Source: Bacteroidota bacterium (GTDB lineage: Bacteria; Bacteroidota; Bacteroidia; Bacteroidales; Cfx3-03). From it: a stretch of 5,636 nt of DNA. A model generated the notes under the pieces. It saw nothing but the letters and a program-made list of their open reading frames with translations, searched no databases and was not told the origin of the DNA. The DNA lies in assembly GCA_030706265.1 (NCBI GenBank), contig JAUZOX010000198.1, positions 1-5,636 on the forward strand. The letters are read 5' to 3'. This document shows positions 1 to 5,189 of this stretch, piece by piece (positions within the stretch are counted from its first letter, which is position 1; each line of letters starts with the position of its first letter). A program made the position numbers and the translations under genes.

Positions 1-224
1 AAAAATAACGCTAAAAGAAATGATGCCTGTCCCTGGCATCTAGTGATTTTATACGTTGATGACAAACACCTGAACGCCATTTGCACAAGCCCATTTATAT
101 GCTCCATTTTCCCGGAACGATCATTTAAAAGACAGATCACCGGATAATGGAATATAAGCGTATCAGCCCCTTCCTCTTTTCCATGCCGCACCCACGGCTG
201 ACGCCTGCCCTTAAGATATGGCAT
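1..224 (-). CDS. Doubtful reading frame open at the left edge
   Basis: A minus-strand frame beginning with ATG at 222-224 (MPYLKGRRQPWVRHGKEEG...) stays open for 74 codons to the window edge. I recognise no family. Its start overlaps the 11-bp repeat array and a hairpin lies inside it. Another minus-strand frame through the same DNA also looks coding-like (ENGAYKWACANGVQVFVINV ending at 49-51, interrupted by a TGA at 121-123). Both may be chance or remnants of a repeat element rather than genes. Confidence 0.12.
   Translation of the reverse strand, partial: MPYLKGRRQPWVRHGKEEGADTLIFHYPVICLLNDRSGKMEHINGLVQMAFRCLSSTYKITRCQGQASFLLALF
22..40. terminator. Small hairpin near the left edge, possible terminator
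   Basis: GATGCC and GGCATC form a perfect 6-bp stem around a 7-base loop. On the minus strand the stem is followed by the T-rich ATTTCTTTT, as a weak Rho-independent terminator would be, and it would then lie about 790 bases beyond the last confident minus-strand gene. On the plus strand it is followed by TAGTGATTTT and could end a gene outside the window. Too short to be certain. Confidence 0.25.
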
Positions 225-327
225 ATTTGGTGCATACCCCATGCATATCCGGTGCATATCGGGGTACAGCTACTGGATCAGCACCGGGTTACTACAGGAT
301 ATACACCGGATATGCACCGGGTTAAAG
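218..327. repeat. Degenerate 11-bp-period array with orientation switch
   Basis: Ten consecutive 11-base units fit a register starting at 218. Units at 229, 240 and 251 match GGTGCATATCC at 10, 9 and 10 of 11 positions; the unit at 218 is weaker. After a divergent central unit (262-272), units at 273, 295 and 306 match CCGGATATGCA, a rotated reverse complement of the first type, at 8, 9 and 11 of 11. Units at 284 and 317 share CCGGGTTA. The array is thus head-to-head: arms 242-260 and 298-316 are inverted repeats matching at 18 of 19 positions. A period of 11 is not a multiple of three, which argues against a protein-coding origin. It may belong to a dispersed intergenic repeat family; that needs a genome comparison. 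Confidence 0.7.
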
Positions 328-439
328 GCAGCGGTCAGGCTTCGAAAGTACATGAAAAAGGCGGAGAATCTGATAATGGTATTTGCTTCTTCGAATCCGA
401 TTTCCCGGCACTACTCATATCCCCAAAACAATAACTGGT

Positions 440-645
440 TCACGCTGTTGCCATGAAATCTTCTACAGTCAAAGATAATACTTTCTCGGGGTCCTGTTCG
501 ATTTTTTGAAGCGTTTTTGATATGATTTTTAAATCTTTAACTTACCGGCAATCAATAACGGCTGTAATATTCCATTAAAAGCAACAACAGAACTGTTGGA
601 CCAGTTAAAAATGAGTTGATCTTTTAGCGATGGACAAATAAAACA
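440..645 (-). pseudogene. Possible frameshifted gene remnant
   Basis: Two overlapping minus-strand frames look coding-like and would join by one frameshift near 535-545. The first (529-645) reads LKDQLIFNWSNSSVVAFNG and ends with LLIAGKLKI. The second (440-541) reads DLKIISKTLQKIEQDPEKV and ends with VEDFMATA before TGA at 440-442. Neither has a start codon, and stops bound both upstream. I do not recognise the family. This could be a decayed gene or chance composition; confidence is low. Confidence 0.2.
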
Positions 646-827
646 CTAAATTTTAACATTTTAAATCACTTCACTTCTTTTAGCCCAATTTGTCATCTGC
701 ATGATATGTCCATTCCCAAAAGACCTCTTTCATACCTGCTTTCTCAACAGGGCAGTGCGGTCAAAATCAAGAAACAATCATATTTTGCCGCAATAAATTG
801 TAGGCAACCGATTGCATTTATGTAATT
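646..827. other. Gene-free stretch after the activation-domain gene
   Basis: No complete gene or clear terminator is visible downstream of the last operon gene. A minus-strand shard ending at 680-682 (CPVEKAGMKEVFWEWTYHAD then DKLG and stop) has a protein-like composition but is bounded upstream by a stop at about 761 and has no recognised family. Together with 1-645 it forms an 827-base region without a confident gene, holding the 11-bp array, the edge hairpin and the shards described separately; 328-439 shows nothing further I can name. Confidence 0.5.
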
Positions 828-1538
828 TCAAATCGATATTTTTACACTCCCTGGTTTGCGTTTATATAGACACTCCTTTTGCGTGCAAAACTTACATTTA
901 TACTGGTGGAATTTGATGTCTTTACCGACACCGATAAAACCACTGATTGATTTTATCGGTTGCATGAGTGCCGATTCGGTGAGTGTAACCCCACAGAAAT
1001 TCCTGGGCAGGAGTTCGAAAAGCTGATGTTGTTCCGCAACATTCCAGCTGCAATAGCCGGGACTAAACCGGTTGGAGACCATAAGATTTTGCTTCTGGTA
1101 TGTCTTTCGGAGCTGATCCTGTATCCTGTCCATGGCGGTTTCAACAACCACATTGGCAAGGGATTCTATCAGGAACCCCTTTAAAACATCGGTTTTGTAC
1201 TCGGCTTTGGCGTAATCGCATAGCGGTTTCCCGGCGGTGCAGGTGAAAACAATGATCTTATCCGAATGCTTCAGTTCGTTGAAAACGATGTTGCCTACCT
1301 TAAACTCATTGGAGTTTACCCTAACCGTTTTGTTTTTATGATCAAAGGCAATATTCCCCGTTTCAATGTATCCTCCCTGTATTCCCGAATAATCGTTTAA
1401 ACGCAAAAACTCCTGCCCCAAAAGATCAACATAAAATTGTTGGGAGTCATCTTCGGTTCCTCCATGTAGATTCTTAACCACTTCTTTTTTTGAAATGGTC
1501 AAGTCCTTGAAGGCAAAATTATAGATCGTAGGATTCAT
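828..1538 (-). CDS. Standalone MetH-type activation domain protein
   Basis: A 236-residue protein resembling the C-terminal activation domain of cobalamin-dependent methionine synthase, but with no substrate, folate or cobalamin domains. In MetH this domain binds S-adenosylmethionine and re-methylates oxidised Co(II) corrinoid. The key motif RxxxGY is present as RFSPGY (157-162) within RFSPGYCSWNVAEQ, followed by GVTLTESALMQPIKSISGFIG (183-203), the counterpart of the MetH TLTES...SVSG region. Upstream, CTAGKPL (100-106) and the helix around SLANVVVETAMD (126-137) fit the same fold. Unlike MetH it ends with a Cys cluster, CKFCTQKEC (Cys215, 218, 223), which may bind iron-sulfur or another metal. 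As last gene of the corrinoid set it most likely reactivates the neighbouring corrinoid protein. An alternative role is serving a split MetH encoded elsewhere. Confidence 0.88.
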   Translation of the reverse strand: MNPTIYNFAFKDLTISKKEVVKNLHGGTEDDSQQFYVDLLGQEFLRLNDYSGIQGGYIETGNIAFDHKNKTVRVNSNEFKVGNIVFNELKHSDKIIVFTCTAGKPLCDYAKAEYKTDVLKGFLIESLANVVVETAMDRIQDQLRKTYQKQNLMVSNRFSPGYCSWNVAEQHQLFELLPRNFCGVTLTESALMQPIKSISGFIGVGKDIKFHQYKCKFCTQKECLYKRKPGSVKISI

Positions 1539-1587
1539 TAATTGTAGTTATTTTTTTAGCCGAAGTTTGATGATGAAATCCATGCCG

Positions 1588-2658
1588 CTATTGCCAGTGT
1601 TTGCAACAATTAAGCATAATATTTATTTTATGCTGTATGGTTTTTTCATAACCATTGACGCTTAAAACGTCGCACTCGCTACCCAGGATGAAGGGATGGC
1701 CGGTTTCTTTCATTTTAACGAGCAATTCGTTAGACAATTCCTCCACTCTTTCCGGACTGATGGTTTCATCCATAAAAAATTGCTTTGTGGGAAGGTTACC
1801 AAAAAGCACAATATCCTTGGGGACAACCGAAACGGCGTGCCAAAGTCTAACGGGGCTTCCCAGACTCAGGATAACAGGATGAAGCGTCGAAATCTTTTTA
1901 AGCATTAAAGGTGTAATATCTCCACAATCGTGAAAGATCAAATCCACATCATGCGCTGACATGATTTTTTTTAATCTTTTATGGATCGAAATCACATACC
2001 GATCGAATATGTCGGCTTCATCCTCCATCATTACGTCGGGGGAAATGTATATTTTATTGGCTGCGGGCTCGCAGATGCAAATGGCTTGAGCACCTGCTGC
2101 TATTTGCATCCGGATATATTGCGAGATAATAAGTTCAGCCAATTGCAATACGATTTCGACATTTCTTACCGATGCATCATCAGAAGGCTCTTCGCCCATA
2201 GCTGCCAGAAACACCGGCGTTATTGGCTCTGTGATGAGTTTGGTCATTAACGAAAACGGACCGATGCACATACCAACCGTTAGCTTATCGGAATTTTCAG
2301 CCACATACCGCAAAGCATCACAAGTCGCCTTAACACGAGCAGTGCTCTTGGTTTCAAGCTTTTCTTCGACTTGCAAAATGATGCTTTCATCGATATTACG
2401 ATCAAAATGAAACTTTTCGATTTTTGATTCTTCGATGCCCAACAGGGTGAGCAACCACTGCTTTTCCAAAGACAGATCCATAAACGGAAATGCAAGTGGC
2501 AGGTCATACCGGTCAGCAGATTCTAATATAATCTTTCCTAATTCAACCCCGTTGTTTAAGAGCGCTTCAGGATTGGCTTTTTCCTTTAGTACCAAATCGG
2601 TTGCTAAAACCATTCCGGAGCCCTTACGTGCCAAATCAAGATAAAAACTTCTATTCAT
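1588..2658 (-). CDS. Uroporphyrinogen decarboxylase-family methyltransferase (corrinoid-dependent)
   Basis: A 356-residue TIM-barrel protein of the URO-D/MtaA-MtbA-CmuA superfamily. It is more likely a cobalamin methyltransferase than a heme enzyme, because it sits next to a corrinoid protein and keeps the zinc pattern of methyltransferase members: FHDCGD gives His243 and Cys245, and GSECD gives Cys329, matching the His-x-Cys...Cys arrangement that binds zinc and activates a thiol in MtaA/MtbA. Other conserved segments are GPFSLMTKLI (133-142), CICEPAAN (194-201) and FGNLPT (286-291). It may transfer a methyl group from a substrate to the corrinoid protein (as in MtvB or CmuA) or from corrinoid to an acceptor (as in MtaA). 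The sequence alone does not decide, and Bacteroidota are not known to use coenzyme M. The start at 2656-2658 yields the expected MNR-FYLDLA N-terminus. Stop is TAG; the next gene follows after 49 bases. Confidence 0.92.
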   Translation of the reverse strand: MNRSFYLDLARKGSGMVLATDLVLKEKANPEALLNNGVELGKIILESADRYDLPLAFPFMDLSLEKQWLLTLLGIEESKIEKFHFDRNIDESIILQVEEKLETKSTARVKATCDALRYVAENSDKLTVGMCIGPFSLMTKLITEPITPVFLAAMGEEPSDDASVRNVEIVLQLAELIISQYIRMQIAAGAQAICICEPAANKIYISPDVMMEDEADIFDRYVISIHKRLKKIMSAHDVDLIFHDCGDITPLMLKKISTLHPVILSLGSPVRLWHAVSVVPKDIVLFGNLPTKQFFMDETISPERVEELSNELLVKMKETGHPFILGSECDVLSVNGYEKTIQHKINIMLNCCKHWQ

Positions 2659-2737
2659 TTGTCTTTATTTATGATTAAAATTTCCTATTTGAAGTTCAAC
2701 ATCGTTTGAATACCTCACTGTCACAAAGAGATGCGGT

Positions 2738-3406
2738 CTATTCTACCATCCGATTTAACAGGGCTACAGCTCCTTGTGGAGAAGGAGAGTAACCTGAGGC
2801 GCCTATTTTATCTGAGAACGCTTGTGAAAGTGGAGCTCCACCAACCAGTATTTCCTGAGCAGGAAACTTTGATTTAATCTCCTTGACGATCATTTCCATG
2901 TTTCCCATGGTTGTTGTTAGCAACGCAGAGAGGCCGATCACACAACCCGGATTTTTTTCAATTGCGGAAAGAAATTTATCGGGCTTCACATCGACCCCCA
3001 GATCAACGACTTCCCAGCCGGCACCTTCAACTGTCATGGCTACAAGGTTTTTGCCGATATCATGCAAATCGCCAAAGACTGTTCCTATCACAAAAGTGCC
3101 CTTTCTTTTTACCTCACCCGAGTTAAAAAAAGGTTTCAAATGAGCCATACCTGAACTCATGGCTTTTGCTGCCATAAGCATATTGGGAACATAAGCCTTT
3201 CCGGCACTAAACTTATCACCAATGATGCTCATCCCTTTTACAAGTGATTCCAATACCTGTTCGGCTGATATTCCACTCTCTAGTGCTTGCTTTGTTAATT
3301 CATCGGCTCCGTCTTGCCCTTTCATTTGGGGTGGGAAAGGTGATACTTTATTAATCTTTCCTAATTCGACACATTCTGTGAGCTTTTGCAATAATTCTGA
3401 TTCCAT
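2738..3406 (-). CDS. Corrinoid protein, B12-binding methyl carrier (MtaC/MtbC type)
   Basis: A 222-residue cytoplasmic corrinoid protein that carries a methyl group on cobalt between two methyltransferases. Residues about 35-95 form the helical cap domain (GMSIIGDKFSAGKAYVPNMLMAAKAM). Residues about 100-222 form the Rossmann-like cobalamin domain. The base-off/His-on signature is GDLHDIGKN (112-120), with Asp113, His115 as the expected lower cobalt ligand, and Gly118. It is followed by SALLTTTMGNM (160-170), VGGAP (188-192) and the tail GASGYSPSPQGAV. The length matches MtaC, MtbC and MtvC proteins. It is the first gene of the apparent three-gene methyl-transfer set, with a 79-base gap to the URO-D gene. 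The start at 3404-3406 gives the family's usual N-terminus; the ribosome site is A/T-rich without clear Shine-Dalgarno. The specific methyl donor cannot be read from this carrier. Confidence 0.94.
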   Translation of the reverse strand: MESELLQKLTECVELGKINKVSPFPPQMKGQDGADELTKQALESGISAEQVLESLVKGMSIIGDKFSAGKAYVPNMLMAAKAMSSGMAHLKPFFNSGEVKRKGTFVIGTVFGDLHDIGKNLVAMTVEGAGWEVVDLGVDVKPDKFLSAIEKNPGCVIGLSALLTTTMGNMEMIVKEIKSKFPAQEILVGGAPLSQAFSDKIGASGYSPSPQGAVALLNRMVE

Positions 3407-3452
3407 TATATTTTTATTTGGTAAAATAGTTAAACACTAAAGTTTTTTCTGC

Positions 3453-3472
3453 ATATTGGAATATTCCAATAT
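3453..3472. promoter_or_regulatory. Perfect 20-bp palindrome upstream of the corrinoid gene
   Basis: ATATTGGAAT followed directly by its reverse complement ATTCCAATAT forms a perfect 20-bp palindrome with no spacer. It ends 46 bases before the corrinoid protein's ATG, a typical position for an operator overlapping or next to a promoter. It is AT-rich and lacks a U-tract on either side, so a terminator is unlikely. No regulator gene is visible in the window to bind it. I did not find a convincing Bacteroidota promoter (TTG followed by TAnnTTTG) beside it. A dimeric repressor or activator controlling the methyl-transfer genes is the simplest reading, by inference. Confidence 0.4.
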
Positions 3473-3493
3473 TATTCTTAATTCAATCTGTCC

Positions 3494-3693
3494 ATTGAGG
3501 CTCTTACCGGTTGGGGTAAAATCAAAAACTTCAATGTTATATCGGATTTATACTTTTTTGAACTAGCAAACACAAAAAAGCCTGATACTTCAAGAGCCCT
3601 CAATTTATCCCTGTTGTGTCCATTTAAGATTATTGAATCTTTACCAGATGAAAAGTGCATTTTAACACTTTCATCTGGCAAAGAAGAACAGGG
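3494..3693 (-). ncRNA. Candidate structured intergenic RNA or leader
   Basis: The gap between the oxidoreductase and the corrinoid gene can fold into two adjacent closed domains on the minus-strand RNA. The first is closed by CCCTGTT/AACAGGG (3687-3693 with 3609-3615) and encloses the 3638-3684 hairpin; a competing small stem AAGATT/AATCTT lies at 3626-3641. The second is closed by ATTGAGGGCTCTT against AAGAGCCTCAAT (3592-3604 with 3494-3505; 12 pairs and one bulge). It encloses CTTTTTTG/CAAAAAAG (3573-3580 with 3553-3560), with an alternative TTACC/GGTAA stem at 3504-3519. I recognise no known riboswitch here and no clear B12 box, although B12 use makes a cobalamin riboswitch the natural guess. 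A 75-codon frame also runs through it with no recognisable product (3478-3696; first possible start is TTG at 3681). This could instead be a palindromic mobile remnant. Confidence 0.3.
3638..3684 (-). terminator. Long hairpin just after the oxidoreductase stop
   Basis: Thirteen bases after the TAA of the oxidoreductase there is a long imperfect inverted repeat: arms at 3638-3657 and 3666-3684 around an 8-base loop (3658-3665). The core pairs CCAGATGAAAGTG with CACTTTTCATCTGG with one bulged base, and the outer TCTTT/AAAGA pairs continue it. On the minus-strand RNA the single DNA mismatch becomes a G-U pair (3679/3643), giving about 19 pairs; on the other strand it would be A-C. That favours an RNA made from the minus strand. 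No U-tract follows, so it is not a classic Rho-independent terminator. It could also be an mRNA 3'-end stabilizer or part of a larger structured leader. Confidence 0.45.
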
Positions 3694-3696
3694 TGC

Positions 3697-5130
3697 TTAA
3701 ATCTTAAGAAAATCTTTCAATACATAATCTGTCCCATATGGAAATCGCTGCGGGCGTGAAAGCATCTTATTGGCTTCGTCATCATTGATAAATTTTTCCC
3801 TCAAAGGATCCCAATAAAGTTTACGTTTAAGCTTCATTGCAATATGACTCAAGAGGCATACCGAATTTGAACGATGTCCGACTTCGACAGGTGCGATGGG
3901 TTGTTTTCTTGAAACGATGCAATCCAGCCAGTTACGATGTTGTTCGGGGCTTTCATACAAATGGATTTCATTTTCACCAATCACCGATTCCAATATTTTG
4001 GGATTATCAGAATCAATGGCCTTCAACTCTTTTCCAGGATTGGTCGGATCGCTTGCCGTGATTTTCACAGCCCCTCTTGATGCAAAGATCCAACCTTCAT
4101 CGCCGACAAATTTAACTCCGTTGGGATTCGTACCTCCGGCTATGATGGTAACCCCGTTTGCATATTTTGCCCGAATATCGAAATCGCCATGGACATCCCA
4201 TAATCCGCTCTTGGGGAATTCGGCAGAGCCTTCAATTTCGACAGGTCCTGTATATTCTGTTCCCATGCCCCAATGGGCAATATCAAAATGATGAGCCCCC
4301 CACCCTGTTATCATTCCGGCTCCAAATTGTTCACAACGCAGCCATCCCGGTCTTTCAGTCAGGCTGTTTTGAGGATGAACCCGGTTCTCGGTATAATAGG
4401 CCAATGGGGTCGATCCCAACCACATATCATAATTCAGATTAGGGGGAACCGGCATTTCAGGTTCAACTTTTCCGGAAGGATCGCCGGGTAGACCAATATA
4501 AACCGTATGCAGTCTGCCGATACGTCCATTCAGAACCAATTCGCACGCTTTTTTAAATTGCGGATAGGGACTCATCGAACGTTGTTGACTGCCAATCTGC
4601 AGGATACATTTTGTCCGGTGAATTACATCGCTTAGCTGGCGGCCTTCTTTAATGGTAAGCGAAGTCGGCTTTTGAAGGTAAATATCTTTTCCAGCCATTG
4701 CAGCTTCAATAGCAGGTTGGGCATGCCAGTGATCAGGTGTGGATATGATGACGGCATCGATATCTTTATTCAACAGCATTTCACGATAGTCACCATACGT
4801 TTTAACATTAATATAGTTCTGACTGCCTGTTTTTCCGTTATAGAATTTCTCAATAAACTGTTTGCCCAAAGCTACCCGTTTTGAATCGAGATCGGCAACT
4901 GCAATAACTCTGGCAATATCGTTTTTAAATATTTCGGGTAAGTCATATGTGGAACTGATCCGACCAAATCCGATTTGGGCAATGTTGATTTTATTACTTG
5001 GCGCATTTTTCCCTAATACCGAAGCCGGAACAATGGTTGGGAAAACAATGCCACTGGCTGCAACACTGGCCGCAGCCAGGGTAGAAGTTTTTAAAAAATC
5101 TCTACGTGATACCGAACATTTCTTATTCAT
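3697..5130 (-). CDS. Tat-exported Gfo/Idh/MocA family oxidoreductase
   Basis: A full-length 477-residue protein expected to be an NAD(P)-dependent sugar or polyol dehydrogenase-type enzyme acting outside the cytoplasm. The N-terminus carries a twin-arginine signal (SRRDFLK, residues 8-14) followed by an Ala-rich hydrophobic segment to about residue 38. The Rossmann nucleotide-binding loop is IAQIGFGRIS (50-59). Further family motifs are STPDHWHA (130-137), the lysine motif as QKP (153-155) rather than the usual EKP, QIGSQQRS (178-185) and GWGAHHFDIAHWGMG (276-290). The ATG at 5128-5130 is chosen because it places the Tat signal at the N-terminus. No strong Shine-Dalgarno is seen, as is usual in Bacteroidota. 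Close placement after the ThuA-like gene suggests one transcript. Some exported relatives are GH109-type NAD-dependent glycosidases, so a hydrolase is a less likely alternative. Substrate is unknown. Confidence 0.93.
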   Translation of the reverse strand: MNKKCSVSRRDFLKTSTLAAASVAASGIVFPTIVPASVLGKNAPSNKINIAQIGFGRISSTYDLPEIFKNDIARVIAVADLDSKRVALGKQFIEKFYNGKTGSQNYINVKTYGDYREMLLNKDIDAVIISTPDHWHAQPAIEAAMAGKDIYLQKPTSLTIKEGRQLSDVIHRTKCILQIGSQQRSMSPYPQFKKACELVLNGRIGRLHTVYIGLPGDPSGKVEPEMPVPPNLNYDMWLGSTPLAYYTENRVHPQNSLTERPGWLRCEQFGAGMITGWGAHHFDIAHWGMGTEYTGPVEIEGSAEFPKSGLWDVHGDFDIRAKYANGVTIIAGGTNPNGVKFVGDEGWIFASRGAVKITASDPTNPGKELKAIDSDNPKILESVIGENEIHLYESPEQHRNWLDCIVSRKQPIAPVEVGHRSNSVCLLSHIAMKLKRKLYWDPLREKFINDDEANKMLSRPQRFPYGTDYVLKDFLKI

Positions 5131-5189
5131 GATACTCGATTTTGTGGTGTAATAATTTGCAGTTCAATAATCAGTTATTTTTTAATATG

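Noticed and set aside
147..434. Plus-strand 95-codon frame at the left of the window
   Set aside because: It runs through the 11-bp repeat array, whose period is not a multiple of three, and resembles no family. The translation reflects the repeat.
828..1538. C-terminal fragment of a broken metH gene
   Set aside because: It has its own start, a distinct N-terminal region and an extra Cys tail not found in MetH, and the upstream genes are complete and of other families; this is a standalone protein.
1548..1583. Eleven-codon mini-frame between the URO-D and activation-domain genes, possible leader peptide
   Set aside because: It is short, has no ribosome site or attenuator-like hairpins, and overlaps an ordinary operon gap; chance is sufficient.
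1588..2658. HemE, the heme-pathway uroporphyrinogen decarboxylase
   Set aside because: The zinc-type His-x-Cys...Cys residues and the adjacent corrinoid protein point to a methyltransferase, and no other heme-pathway gene is nearby.
3478..3681. Minus-strand 67-codon frame between the oxidoreductase and corrinoid genes
   Set aside because: It needs a TTG start, has no recognisable product, and lies across strong inverted repeats, so it is treated as a structured intergenic region. A small protein is not fully excluded.
3407..3696. Cobalamin riboswitch ahead of the corrinoid gene
   Set aside because: Expected from the function, but I could not find a convincing B12 box or the characteristic core, so it is reported only as an unassigned structured region.
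3896..4291. Plus-strand 131-codon frame
   Set aside because: It is entirely antisense to the well-supported Gfo/Idh/MocA gene and has no family features.
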